NCBI GenBank assembly: GCA_958496175.1
Contig: OY292275.1
Coordinates: 39,819,701-39,883,700, forward strand
Source: Sisyra terminalis
Taxonomy: Eukaryota > Arthropoda > Insecta > Neuroptera > Sisyridae
Direction: 5' to 3'
Length of the DNA: 64,000 nucleotides
The position numbers were made by a program, and so were the translations under genes. Positions 35,336 through 48,112 of this stretch are shown here, in pieces. The notes under the pieces were generated by a model. It was not told the origin of the DNA. It ran no database searches and was given only the letters and a program-made list of their open reading frames with translations. The number at the start of each line of letters is the position of its first letter. Position 1 is the first letter of the stretch.

Positions 35336-38129
35336 AAAATCGTTTGAGTTTAAAAAACTTATTTTTTTTCGATTTTTTTATATATATAAAATGCATAGTG
35401 ATATAAAGTTTATATTTTTTATAGAAAAAACGTTTTCAACTCCTAAACTATATAAAAGCTCTAGATAAATCGGTTTGGTCAATTCAAAGAAAAATAATTA
35501 TTTCTATTTTTCACTCATTTTTTACAAAAACTGATTGAAACATAGATCTGAAAATTTCATTATCTTAGTGATCATAGTCTTTTAATTAATACCTACACAC
35601 CTCTTAAGTATCATTAAAATATCTTTCCGAAACCAACTCACTATACTTATGATCCCTTGGCCTTTAACGTATCAACTGTTTCATGTTTCAAAACATTGAC
35701 TCTAAAAAGCTGTCTTACTATCATGTCATTGGTTTATTTTGCAGCGTTTTTGAGCATTTTATTTTAAATTTCATCCATAAATTATTTATAAAAATTAAAC
35801 TTCTAAACCGGTTGTTAGTACTTCACAGATTATTTATGATCCAGGTATTAACGATGATTGCAATGAACCGTTTTTGTAAAAATAACCTTCCTATCGATAT
35901 TGACGATTTAATGATTTATGGAAAATATTCAAACGGTAAAAGTTTTTTTTGTAATAACAGTTAACTGAAAACAGAATTTTTAATTTTGTATCTTTGTATA
36001 TAATACAAGTATAAATTATTAAAATAAGTGCAGAGATCACAATAAGTAAAAAAAAAATGTTTTTAGTTCTTAGTTTTTTTTTTTAACTTATCTAAAGATA
36101 TATTTTTACAAAATTATATTATTTTTTATGTTTTAAATTTTATAATTTTTCTCATTGATTATATTATGTTATTGTTGCGAACTTAGAACAATCGAAAGTT
36201 TTAAAATTGAGATTTAAGTAAAACAGAAGACTTTTCAGTATATCCCCTGTGAGACTCCAATGCGGGGTAGAAAGAAAAACAAATCATTCGAATGTATTGA
36301 AAACTTCCAGAAAGTGGAAATAGGTATATAAATACGACGATCGAACGTCGTTAGAATAATTACCATCAATATAGTATAAGTTATGAAGTAAACTAATTAC
36401 AAAGTTCAAAATAAATCTCGACAACCTTTTGAAAGAATTGCTATAATAAATAGAGAAATGTGTAAAAATATTATTAAAAACATTAATTAGACTAAAGATC
36501 TGCCACTGAATTTTTCTTATTTTCCATAGTACATAATTTGTTTTTTTTTTGATACTTTCATTATTGTTCTTAGAGATAAGAATCTTTTTGTTAGACCGAT
36601 TAAAATACAAGCTTCATATTTTTCATAACGCAATCAAAAGAAGCTAAATATCGATTCAAATAATAACATATCCACATATCCTTAAAAATTTTAATTGAGG
36701 CAAATTTGAAATTGAATTTTCTTTCTCTTTTTAATTAATTTACTTCAAGGACTTCTAATTTCTAAACTACTAACTTCCAAGTATAGAGCACTTTTATTGC
36801 ATATTCCTTTTTTTAAGTAAAGAGGATTATCACTCAACTGATAATTATTAATAATTATATAGCACAAATAATAACAGTGTACTAAATTACCTTAAATGAA
36901 TTGTTAACCAACAATTACTTATGCGATCAGCATATGTTATTACCTAGTACTCTTATCCATAATTTTTCAAGCGCAATTAACTCGTTAAATTATAAATAAT
37001 ATAATAAGCAAAGTTTCAGATAAAAATTGCCACCCCAAAGTTTGTAACCTACAACTTTTGTAACATTTGTATTCGTAACAAGCATATTATAAATGGTTAT
37101 TGGTAAAAAAAACATAAGAAAATAATAAGCGTAATTCAAAATATTATTTATTGGATAAGAAAATAAAAAAATCAATACAGATAAATATTCAATACTTTTT
37201 AATTTTATGAAAAATTAAAATTTGAATTCCAAGCCATTTATTTCATTGAACATACTCAGCATATTTATTTAAAGTAAACGAAAAGAAAAAACAAATTATA
37301 AATTAATTGGAAAGGTGAAGTTTTTAATACTTTTTAAGCAATATTAAATAAAAATATTTTTTGTCGTGTTATTGTGTTTATCAAGTATAAAGCATAAGCG
37401 TTTTTAGCTACGAATTTGAAGAAAGACAAAAAGCAAATCTATCATAAGTTATCAGATTATGACGTCAAACTAAAAGCGTAATAAAGCTTAGTGTTTACGG
37501 TTATGTTATGGCTTAATGTTGCTAAGTGTTTCATTTGTATTACAAACAGGAAATCTCGAGCGTGTCACTCGTCAATATTATGCTACCTATTGAAATTACA
37601 TTACATCTACCTTTAGTTTCCAATCCGAACGATAATCGAATACAAATTCAAATACGAATGGAGATAAATTTATTTGAAAAAATAACAGGAAAAATAAAAG
37701 GAAACTTTAGTCAAATAGAAAACCTAACAGTTTATGCATATTAAAATTGAATTAAATTTTATTTTCAACTCATTAAAAAAGTGGATTTAATAAAATATTC
37801 TATAACAAATTTAATTCCCTCAATAATGAGCTTATATTGTGTTTTAATTAAATTTGTATGCTAAAGCTACATTTAAAACACTAATAAATATTGAATAACT
37901 GTAAAAAAAATAATTTATTTATTAATGTAAATTTGTTTCAAAGTAAATAAAAACATTATTTTTTTTAAATTATTTATGCGATTATTGTTCAAATATTGAT
38001 TTTGTGATACTCAAATATGTTCAAATATCAAAAATTGAAAAATGACAAAAAACTATTTACAAATCAGAAATTTCTCTATGATAAAAGATACAAATTTTAT
38101 TCATTGACGTTTTTCAATATGCTCGTAAA
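35336..38129. other. AT-rich DNA without recognised genes
   Basis: Frames at 35683-35964 and 36284-36610 (93 and 108 codons) have compositions expected of AT-rich noise and no family motif. No repeat or RNA could be assigned. Confidence 0.55.
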
Positions 38130-38420
38130 CTTTCGATCACTAAATCTCTTCTTTCTCTCATATCCTTCCATAGTTGAGGTTGGCAACTACGGTGACCACT
38201 AGTTTAAATACTTCCTATCTTTGGCTATATGAACCAATTCTAGTGCACTTATACTCGCCCAATCTCTTATATTCCTCAGTAACGGCTTATTTTTTCTTTT
38301 ATTATCCACAAGTGGATTTATGAATGCCCTCCCTAGGCTGGAAATCTTTTGACGTCCTTCATTTACAATAACTTTGAATTCTTGTTTATACTGTTGGTAA
38401 ACGATATCTAATACACTCCA
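38130..38420 (-). pseudogene. LINE C-terminal relic
   Basis: A minus-strand open stretch reads NEGRQKISSLGRAF, then LLRNIRDWASISALELVHIA and KDRKY. After a one-base shift it continues VVANLNYGRI and stops. The order GR.K.SWLRNIRDWTG..S..ELF..A.DR.....VANL is the familiar end of many insect LINE polyproteins. About 25 extra residues sit between GRQKISSL and LLRNIRDW. Exact clade is uncertain (RTE-like or related). It is a relic with a frameshift. Confidence 0.5.
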
Positions 38421-38599
38421 AAACTAAAATTATTGTATGTATATATAGCCTGTTAACTAGTATGATACATAAATTGTGAAACATATGTACCTTCAAACTA
38501 AATAGTTGAATAGTTTTCGTAATACTAGGTCCTATTATTATATGTCTAAAATATTGTATTTTCATAAGGTTTTAATTCGAATTGATTTCATTTTGTTTT

Positions 38600-38800
38600 T
38601 TTGTTTTGATTAACTTCAACATTTGCCGCTTTCTAAAATTTGCCATATTAGACTGTAGCCTTTTAAGCCTTATAGGAAATCCGGCTCTGTCAACACATCT
38701 TCCATCCACTCTACTAATAATCCATTTTATGTAAGGTTCAATTCCAGTATAAATAACAATAATAATAATATCAGGATCTCAGGTAATTGGAAATATAGTT
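38600..38800 (-). other. Unassigned minus-strand open stretch
   Basis: About 60 codons are open on the minus strand, including GIEPYIKWIISRVDGRC, RAGFPIRLKRLQ and MANFRKRQMLKLIK. The region is less AT-rich than its surroundings and has the Arg/Lys-rich look of transposon protein. I do not recognise the family. It may be part of the LINE relic just downstream or unrelated. Confidence 0.3.
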
Positions 38801-38819
38801 AAATTAATTTAAACAATTA

Positions 38820-38867
38820 TTGATGTGCAACGTTTCGTCTTTATTATTAAGACTTTATCAAGCTCTG
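38820..38867 (-). ncRNA. Hammerhead-like motif, degenerate copy
   Basis: On the minus strand, CTTGATAAAGTCTT is followed by a loop, AAGAC and GAAACGTTGCAC. Stem II (GTCTT with AAGAC) is perfect and abuts GAAA, again with one extra base after the A9 position. The core is TTGATAA instead of CTGATGA, so cleavage is unlikely. Confidence 0.3.
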
Positions 38868-39381
38868 AAAAGTATTATAATAATTAACATTATAATAATT
38901 ATTATTCTACTAATAATATTTGACGTCCTACAAGTTCACAATACAATTTTGGTATTATTTGTCGTTCTGGTGGAAAAAGAATTGTCGCTAATTGTCGTTT
39001 AAAGCTTTACTATGATTGTTCAAATTACAAAAGTTTTTGGTACCATTTATTTTTATGTTTTGTCGTTCGAGAGTATTGAAAAAAAACTTTGTCGATTGCA
39101 TGATTTTGGATGAAACACTATTGAAAGCAAAAGTTCAATTAAGGGCAATTTTCAGTTATTAAAAATTCGTTTTCTTTTTGTGTCATTACTTGATGTTTTT
39201 TGGTCCTTCAGAAGTTCTGAAAAAAAATTATTATCGCTTTTGAAGGAAAAGTTCGATATGGACATTTTTTCAATATTGAAATATCAAGTTTTTGTGATTT
39301 AAATCGGCGGTAACTAGCAACTGGAATACAGTTTAAGTAGAGGGTTTCAATTATGTTTCTACACCACATATCATAGCAGGA

Positions 39382-39451
39382 CCAATGACCATACTTGCAT
39401 CATAATTTGATTATCGAATATACTTGTATAATACATGTATTTGGTCATTGG
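39382..39451. repeat. Inverted repeat, 10-bp perfect arms
   Basis: CCAATGACCA (39382-39391) and TGGTCATTGG (39442-39451) are exact reverse complements. The inner ACTTGCAT and ACATGTAT strings partly extend the pairing. It lies just before the LINE relic at 39458. Confidence 0.6.
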
Positions 39452-39457
39452 TTATGA

Positions 39458-39720
39458 GTGTTCAAAAAAATACAAGTTATTAAGATTACTAAAAAAATAA
39501 TGGAGAACCCATCACTGAAACTAACTATTGAAATACTTGACCTTACAAGGAAGGTCATAGTGGTAATGGGTCTAATAACCGGCCCCTGTGGATTGAGGAA
39601 TTACATGCAAACAATGGGAAAATGCAGGTTTTGCCAAGAAAAGGATGAAATCATTTCTCACGTTATATAGGAATGCATGGAGGGGTGATTGGAGACATGA
39701 GAAATTAGAGAAATCTGGGA
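39458..39720 (+). pseudogene. LINE C-terminal zinc-knuckle relic
   Basis: The plus-strand frame contains LTIEILDLTRKVIVVMG, GPCGLRNYMQTMG and CRFCQEKDEIISHV, then TAG, then ECMEG. This matches the end of RNase H-bearing insect LINE proteins, LSR..L..L.GLLTGHC.LR.H...MG followed by CRFC.E.DE...HVL.EC. The zinc-binding CxxC...H...C is complete apart from the stop codon before the last Cys. Everything upstream is missing. Confidence 0.65.
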
Positions 39721-42700
39721 CCGAAATGGTCAAAAAGCATCTAAAGCTATGAGTGCTAAGGTTTGTCCAGCTGCTTGATTAAAAACTAGGTGAAAAAGGG
39801 ACCAAGGCTGATGAATTATCCTGATCCTGAAAAACTCACCTTAATAAAAAAATACTAAGCTAAAAACAATTAAATAATTTGGAAAAATTAAAATTAAAGA
39901 CTAAAAACCAACTTTGACAAGTGTTAATTATTTATTAGAAATGGACTTTTACAAAGAAAGATTTTAGCTTGATCACAAAATTTCTTATTTAACAGTATTT
40001 CATGTAAACTTCATATCAATTGCAGCATTATTGCAGCACTTTTCAATAATTTTTTAAATATTAACAGTTTAAGAAACAAATATTTCGTTTCTCTTAAACA
40101 AAAGGTTGAAAGAAGTTCAATTGCTTTATTTTATTACACATCGACATAATATTTACGTCAATTTTTAAATCCTAATACGTTCATATTAGAAGGTATCGTA
40201 TTTTTATGTATTCATGAGCTTTTATTGTTAGAAATAAAGAAGAAAACAATGAACTGTAAAGGATTTGAGACGAGAATTGTTTCCTTTTGTCAAAACATTT
40301 TTAATATTTTTCCTTTTCTGTAAGAGTAAGAAGTTAAAGAAGAAAATTACTGTTCTCGGTAAGTCTTATACAAATAAACTTTATCAAATAAATATAATTT
40401 GCCAAATAATAAATGTTTTAAAAATAGATTTGAGTCTATATTGAAATTGTTATTTTAAACTTACGATAGCAAAAATAATTAATAACGATTTTCTTCTTTG
40501 TACTGTAAAAATAACAAATTTCCGTTTACCAAATCTTTACCAAATTCCAATAAACTAAATATTGACATATAAATAGCGATGAAACGATCAACATTTATTG
40601 CTTTCATCCACAAATAGCTCGCATTTTGTTTGATTGCTTAATCATTTACATATTTGATTTAGGAGCGCTATTACGTTTTATTTATCCACAGATATTTGGT
40701 TTAGGAACTAATGGGTTCGTAATAAAATGGTTATCGAGATATTCGTTTCTATGTGCACCGCTAAAATGCGGGAAACGTTTTCTTTTTTTATATTTATCAT
40801 AAAACTAGGTTTCACTTATAAAAAACTCCGAAAGCCATATTTAAAATCATACAAAACTGGAAAATGTGTGATACAAAGATGCAAATTCAAGAAAATTTAG
40901 TTCTATAAAGTGTGAGTTCTCAAAGATATTTGTTTAAGACTTAAGTTGTTTGAGAAAAACTCTAGTAAAGTTTATCGGCTTTAATATCAAATTTGGGGTG
41001 AAAACTGAAATTTATGTTTCGGCCGTGATCATTGCTTCCTCATTTTGAGATGTTCCATTATAAATAATTTTTGATTAGAACTTTGCACATTACATTTCAA
41101 TAAAATGTGCTTAAATCTTACTTTTTACAAAGAAGTCTTACGATTATAAAGATGTTTCTCGAGAAATTTTCTTAGCGATATTTCAATCTTGAAATTCTTT
41201 TCATTTTTACTCAATTTTTTATTTCAAATTCTTCCAATTGCTCATATTCTTTTTTGTATTAAACTTTGAGGTTTTTGATCTTTTGTTGGATGTTCATAAT
41301 AAACTTTCATCATATTTTTTTATTTGCTTCCGAAAAATATAAATACATCTTCTTCTTTTTAACCTCCAAAAAAATTTTATTCGACCCATATATTTATTTT
41401 ATGTATAATCAGATAGCATTTTTCGTATAGTTCGATTTGGGGATACCTATTCTATTTTTATAAAATAATCAATACATCGTAGTTGATCTCGTTAAAATTT
41501 CCTAATTTGAATCGTCTTTCATAGGTGAAAAGAAGGGGATGTAATATTGATTCTACAGAAAATTGTAATTAAATTTTATATCTAAGCCGTTCAACTCAGT
41601 CGATTGGAAAATTTATTTTTACAAAAATATTAAAGCTATACAAAGCTTCCTGTTAATAATTTTGAACAATATTTTATATTATCCCGCTTTCGGAAAGAGG
41701 AGAAAAACTTTCTATTTGTAGAATATTACAGTAAGTAATTTACTTGAAAAATTAACGAAAAATGAGAACAATAAAAATAAAATAGATAAAATAATGTTTA
41801 TTTTAATATTATTTTTCACTTTTTAATCCTATTTTTTTGTCGGTTTTATTTCTTGTTAAAAAGTGTTTATATGTAGAAAAAATTAAATAGTGAAAATGGT
41901 TTGAGAGAAAATAATTGTAAATTATTTTTTATGTATGAATTTTATAAGATAATCCAATATTTATAATTTCAGTTGTATTAAATAAGGTTTATATGGAAGT
42001 AGACTTAATTTAAATTAAAAAATTCTGAAATAAAATGCATATCAATAGTAAGCTCACCCCTGATAATATACATTTAGTAGTTTTTGTGTAATAACGCGTC
42101 AAGGAAAAGTCATTTTCATTATATATGTGTAAAAGAAGTTATAAACCGGAATTTATAAATTTGATTAAAACATTATGCTCGTTTTATTTACATGTAAACA
42201 TGTAATGTTTTATATAGATACAACATGAAGGTACAGAAATACTAATATTAAATTATAAATTGTTTTCTAATAATAACAGATGTATTTCACTGTAATAATT
42301 TGTAGAAACAGGAACAGGGAACGTAGGCTAAACAAACTAAGTCCATTTGAATAGCACTATATTCATATTATGTGTTCCAATTTATCTGGCTATAATTGCA
42401 ATAGCCAAATATTTGTTTTTCTTGGTTACGTTCTATAGTACAAGTATGCACAAACACCAACCCACGTTGAAATCTGCATAACACAGGAGAATATTTTCGT
42501 ATTAATATAAATCAATTATTTTTCTCGAGCTTAAATCAAAAATATGTAAGACAACCGGCTTTTATTTGTAACTGTAAAATTAATTTATACAATTTTGAAA
42601 TTTGTAATCAATACAATAAACCATAAAAAAAAATGTCATACTAAAAATGAAGAAATGGATATCCCTTACAAAATTAGTAATTTTATTTTAATTTTAATCT

Positions 42701-43136
42701 CTAAAGTTGCAAAATATGAAGATTTATTTAATAGTTTTATATTTGACCTTATTTTTGCTATTATTTTCAGTAATGATGGCAATTTGATCTCCAATCAATT
42801 CGATAATCAAAAAATTTTAAACGTTGATCATTGATCAACAATGAAATTTGCGAAGAAAAAAATACTTTGTAGATAAATACTTTAGTAGTTTCAACTATAT
42901 AAGTAAAAATGTTGGCTACACTTCTTAATTTCAATCAGCCAAAAATAATTTTATATTTTTTAGGAAAAAAACCGTGATATTAATGAATGAAGATTTTTAA
43001 CATAGCAGTAAATTCCATTTTGTTTTAGTAATCTCTGTATGTGGGATCAGTTCTGTTCAAAAAAGGAATAAACTGTTAATATTCTCGGTTAATGTCCATT
43101 CTTGGTTAAATTTAACAGCTCCTAAGGATTTGGACT
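39721..43136. other. AT-rich DNA without recognised genes
   Basis: Nothing coding or repetitive could be supported. Frames such as 42595-42834 have no motif. Confidence 0.55.
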
Positions 43137-43174
43137 GAAAATGAAATTTTTATTTCATGATATTTATTTGATTT

Positions 43175-43212
43175 TTGTACAACGTTTCGTCGCCTTTCGG
43201 AACTTGATCAAA
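43175..43212 (-). ncRNA. Hammerhead-like motif, left arm
   Basis: The minus strand reads TTGATCAAG, a stem II of TTCC/GG with loop GAAA, then GACGAAACGTTGTAC. Stem III can form as AC with GT around GTT, followed by A. The core is TTGATCA rather than CTGATGA, so it is probably inactive. Confidence 0.3.
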
Positions 43213-43224
43213 TATTAAATTTTA

Positions 43225-43264
43225 TATCATTAAAGTCCCGAAAGATGACGAAACGTTGAACAAA
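43225..43264 (+). ncRNA. Hammerhead-like motif, right arm
   Basis: The plus strand reads ATTAAAGTCCCGAAAGATGAC and then GAAACGTTGAAC. GTC can pair with GAC as a short stem II next to GAAA. The 5' core is decayed. Confidence 0.25.
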
Positions 43265-43599
43265 AATCAAATAAACATCATCTAATAAAAATTTCATTTT
43301 TTATCCGTAGGCCCAATGAGCTTTTAAACAAAAAATAAATTTTACTATAGTATTTTTCTATTTTTCTTTAACCTCGGACAGGATGTTTTTTAAAGTAGAA
43401 AATCCAATTGTGGGAGAAAGGAAAAACGTGCCTCACAGAAAAACATAAGGGTATCAGACATAAATTGTAATTTTGTACAAGTCAAACCTCATCGACTAAG
43501 AAAAGAAACAAACATAAGTTCAATATATTACATTGAAGAAAGAAGATAAAAGAAATGTTTTTTTCTAATTTTCTCTACAAAAGATAATAAAATTAAAAG

Positions 43600-43720
43600 C
43601 CTACTAGTGGCCAAGTAGTCAAAGCGGCTGCAGAAAAACTGGTTAAAAGTTGGCTTCGAATTTGGTATTCAGTAAATTTTGAATATTTCTCCGTATAAGG
43701 AATTTTATTTTCTTAACTTC
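43600..43720 (+). repeat. tRNA-derived SINE (copy 5)
   Basis: It starts AAAGCCTACTAGTGGCC, nearly identical to the 5' end of copy 2. An A-box-like TGGCCAAGTAGTC follows, then a B-box-like GGCTTCGAATTTG and a GAATATTTCTCC string. The 3' body is decayed and ends near a T/A-rich run. Confidence 0.55.
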
Positions 43721-46133
43721 GATAAAATTTTTAGATTTTTTTTTTCTTAAAAAGTAGTAAAAGAATCAGTAATAAAACTTTGGAGTACAAGATAGGAGTT
43801 TTTTACACTTCATATTGGTTTTATATACAATGTACAATGTGCAATTTTATATACAATGCACATCGTACATGTATATGGTATATGAATGAAAATTATATAA
43901 TATGCATAGGCAACAGGTTACGAATAAAGTGAACGATAAAGTTACTCCAGTTATGACCTTCTGTGCCATTCGATACAAATATTGGACATGGTAATCGTTT
44001 TCAAATACTTATTCGTTTCTTACACAAACGATCGATGTTACCATTCCTGTATTATATTACAATCAGCTCAAATAATGTTTGATATATTTATTAGATAACG
44101 GAATCCATTAATTTATTATTTATTATTAAATCATCTGGCTTTTCGAAAATTCGCATTTAAATTTTCACAAAGTGCTAATGATTGAAATAAGCCAAACTTA
44201 TGGTGTATAGATTAAATCAATCATTCAGATAGATGCAATTATGAAATGATTTATATTTATATGTTTAATCGCTGTGTTGATATTAATTATACATTGGTTT
44301 TAAAAAGCATTCAATAAATTTTGGAAATTTTATATTGAACTTTTTTTTGCTTGCGAACTTAAAACTTTTTTTGACGATGATAATTTTTTTTACTACAAAT
44401 TATTAACATTTTTTCGTTTGTGATTTAAAAAAATATCAATGTAAAATGAGTGCAAGCCTATAGACAAATATAAATTTCTGAATTATTTTCACAAAATGTT
44501 TAATGTATTATTACGAAAACAATGCAAAATACTTTGTAATTTTAGATTTGTTCAGTCAACATCACACACATACGAGTATAGAAAGATATATCTGATGCAT
44601 CAAAACTCCACACTGGTCGCTATTCAAATTGAACCCCTTGCTATTATATATTTTACACAAAGCAAACATAACTCCGGAACCGGACGGTTTCTGCTTCAAA
44701 TTTCATTGTTATCAAATTTTATCACACACCTCCAGATTATGTACACATAAAACGCACACATTCATTATCTATTTATGTGTTTTACAGTACATGCATAATG
44801 CATTATTTTAATCAAAATAATGTTTCTATTACGTTGCACATAATACACATTATTTCTTGATTAAAACATTATCATGTTATCATAACAAACTCATTCAAAC
44901 TGATGAATGAGATAGTTTATCATTTGCCCAAAATTTACCCTTATAAAACAATATTTTATTTACATATTTCAAAAGTATAACTAAATTGTGAATTTGAAAA
45001 ATTTAAATTAAAGTTTTAATATTTTTTAAAGTTTATCGCCAGAGAATAACAAAACTACTACTAAGTTGTTCAAAGTAAATTCTAATATTTATTTGGAAAA
45101 TCCTCGTTTAAGAGCTATTTACTCAAAGTATAGGATCGCAAAGGGTTGAAAAACGTTGGAGACAAAGTTTAAATAGTAATTGTTGCTATTAAAAAGTGTA
45201 AATCCCCAGCTCTGTTAAGCTTCTTTGATCTAGATAATAATAAATTGTTGACCGAATTTTTAACACATTAAACGATGTTAGTGACATCTGATGTGTCCTT
45301 TGATTTAAACCAAATAGTCTAAACCATTTGGGAACCATTTTCTTTTTTTATGAAAAAAACTTTTAACATGATCTTAGTTTATCTTTAATTACACAATAAT
45401 ATTTCTAAAAAGAAAAAATCGACCCTATATTCAATCATCCGCTATCTTTTTATGTTTAAAAAGTCGCTATTTCAACCATTAGGAATCACTGATTTAGAGT
45501 TAAATTCTTCATTTTATTCAAAATACCTGGAGCTAAAACACCTGAGAATCATAAATCAAAAGGGTAGTAAAACATAAAGGGATTAATAATTTGAGAAGAA
45601 CTAGGCTTAGAAGTTCAACTTTTTTCAAAAATATTTTTTATTGAAACTATTCCCTACAAAAGAACTATAGGAAATATAAATTGGAATCACTTTGTTAACC
45701 CAAAGCTTCAAAGGGTTAATATTCCAAGTGATTTTTAAATTCTTCGTTGCATACACCGAAAAAGCATAATATTAGCTTTGGTAATGATAATTCCTTATCA
45801 AAACTAATCTACATGATACTTGCAGACAATATAAATATGAGTATGTACTAAAATTAGATGTGTAAGTCTCATGGACATATCCTCTAACAAACAGCAAGAT
45901 CTTCAACTATAAATTGATCGATTGATCAAAGCAACAAAAATTATACATTAATATTTAAATTGAAAAAAGAAAGTCTACCAGGATGAAAAATACAAATTCC
46001 AAATTGTTAATGAATGAGTATATATACTTTTCCCGGCTCCATCACTAACAACTTCTAAGAAAAATCACTAAGTTTAACTCTTAACAGACCAATTCCGCCA
46101 TATAGTCAATTATTATTTTGTATTTTATATATT
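43721..46133. other. AT-rich DNA without recognised genes
   Basis: No coding or repeat feature is supported. Overlapping frames at 44496-44811 have no recognisable motif. Confidence 0.5.
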
Positions 46134-46978
46134 TACTAGCTGATCCCCGCGACTTCGTCTGCGTAACATAGGTGAAGATTATATTTTCATTTTAAATTTG
46201 CTATTTGTAGTGGCATATGAAAAATATTATTTTTCTTATTTCTTTTACGAAAAACATAATACTTAAAAACACTATTTTGTCAACTTTAAAAAGACACATT
46301 TCATAACAAACTGTTACTTAGAATAAAATAGTTGTATATAATGATCAATTAATTTTCAAAAAATATTTATAAATATCTAAAAAGAGTATGGTCTATTCCG
46401 TATACCTACGGTAGGTATACCTACTGTGAACCAATTAATACGTAAATCAATCACTATCAGCATAAATAAAAACTATCGTTAAGTTCAATAAAGTTAGTCA
46501 TAATTATGACTTAAAACAGTCAAAAGTTATCAAAACACTCGCCTAGATATTTCGAATATTAGTAGAAATCTCATTTCATTGTTTCAACTCTCAACTTTTA
46601 CACTACGGAAATATACAAAGCTACGGCGAAATTAAAATTTATTCAAATGCATGAAACCCAGTTCCTCCATAATCAAGTATAACCATTGTGTATCTATGCA
46701 CTTATTAAAATATCTGAATTTCAACTATATTATAAAACCATTTTCTTTCAATTCGCTGAATTTCTGGCTATTCGATATTCGCTCATTCATGTATTTATTT
46801 GTGATTACGTATATCGGATTTTCAGGTTTACAATATGTGAAAGCCAAAAAACGTAATGCTCACTTTTGAACTTAACCTTTTTTAGATATATATAAATATA
46901 TTAGAGTTTAAATTTTAAAGCAGATCCTACGTTTTTGTTTCTAATAATAAACCAACATTGTTTTATTTTAAGCCATAA

Positions 46979-47012
46979 AACGTTTCGTCTATAACGAACA
47001 TACCCTGATAAT
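46979..47012 (-). ncRNA. Weak hammerhead-like motif
   Basis: The minus strand reads TTATCAGGG, a possible weak stem, then AGACGAAACGTTTTAT. Only the GACGAAACG half is well kept. It lies inside the composite LINE-tail element. Confidence 0.2.
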
Positions 47013-47914
47013 TAAATTTGAAATTTCTATTGTTTATTCCACGTTATGCCGTACAAACTTTGCCACCATTTTTCACTCTTTTAGAGGAGGAATTATCAAA
47101 AAACCCTTTCTTAATATATATCTACATCGTATAAGAAAAACACTTTACAAATTTCATCGACACAAATATGCAATTATATTGGAAAATACAATGTAAAACG
47201 AAAAAATTATGACCTTCTTTATTTTGATTATCATGACTAAAAAGCAATTCGATTTGGTACATTTGGACGTTGCACACACAAAATTGTTAGAAATAGGTGG
47301 AAAGCGTTGAAATACATTCGAATATTTTATTTATTTTCAATAACAATAATTGATTTTCAAATTTTTCTAAATATTGAAGAAAAGTTGGTTTGGAAGATTT
47401 TATTTTTTGATTGATAATGAAATATATTACAAAAAATTGCTCCCTTAATGTTAAATAATTGCTCCAGGTCACAATTATTGGTTCATAAAAATTAGATTTT
47501 ATAAAAGTTTGATTGTTGAAAAACAAACAAAAATTAAAAACTGCCTCTTTGGTATTTGGTATAAATACCTACTACCTAAACTTTCATACTAATTAAGTGA
47601 AATGACGTTATTTAAAATGCTGTAGTTAAAATGATATGACAAAAACAGAAACTTATTTTTAATTATTTATTTATTTATTAATTACACTTATTAAATTCAA
47701 AATTTCGATTGTTTATTAACTCTACCTTTTCTCATACAAACTTAGTCACCCCTTTACTCTTTTAGGGTAGGAATTTTCAAAAACAGAAATTCTTTTCAGA
47801 TGTCTACTTCATAAAAGGAATACATCGAATATTAAAATTAAAATCAGTCAGAGTGGATATATAAATACAGGATTTTATGTATGCACGGTTTTAAAAATGT
47901 ATTTACTTTAAGTT

Positions 47915-47950
47915 TTATTACTATTATTATTACTACTACTACTGCTATTA
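47915..47950. repeat. Trinucleotide microsatellite (ATT/ACT)
   Basis: Runs of ATT and ACT triplets, with one GCT, occupy this stretch inside the composite element. Confidence 0.75.
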
Positions 47951-48035
47951 CTTTTTTTCGTTAATATTTCCTTATTGAGCAACTCTAAGGGTCCATTGAC
48001 AACAATTTTTAAAAAAAAAAATAAAAAAAAAAGTT

Positions 48036-48112
48036 TACTGTAAGGTTCGAACCCACGTCTTTATAATTAGTAGCATCAGAATGTTAGATACGTAAGCCAT
48101 TACGCTATTAAC
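48036..48112 (-). repeat. tRNA-like pseudogene or SINE head (copy 6)
   Basis: On the minus strand, TAGCGTAATGGCTTACG fits an A box and GTGGGTTCGAACC is a canonical B box, with tRNA-like spacing. The acceptor ends do not pair and it sits within a transposon composite. It is therefore probably a SINE head or dead tRNA copy, perhaps of a different family from copies 1-5. Confidence 0.4.

Larger units (their letters stand above)
43137..43304. mobile_element. Palindromic element with two hammerhead-like arms
   Basis: The left arm (from AAATGAAATTTTTATT, 43139) and the reverse complement of the right arm (ending near 43304) share TTTATTTGATTTTTGT, CAACGTTTCGTC and TTTCGG, about 75-80 bp each. The order and outward orientation of the GACGAAACGTTG block are the same as in the 26.5-kb palindrome. 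The centre near 43220 is AT-rich. Confidence 0.65.

Noticed and set aside
35683..35964. 93-codon plus-strand frame
   Set aside because: No recognisable domain or supporting context.
36284..36610. 108-codon minus-strand frame
   Set aside because: Rich in Asn, Lys, Ile, Phe and Ser as expected by chance in AT-rich DNA; no domain seen.
48036..48112. Possible functional tRNA gene on the minus strand
   Set aside because: Arms do not close and it lies within a transposon composite.
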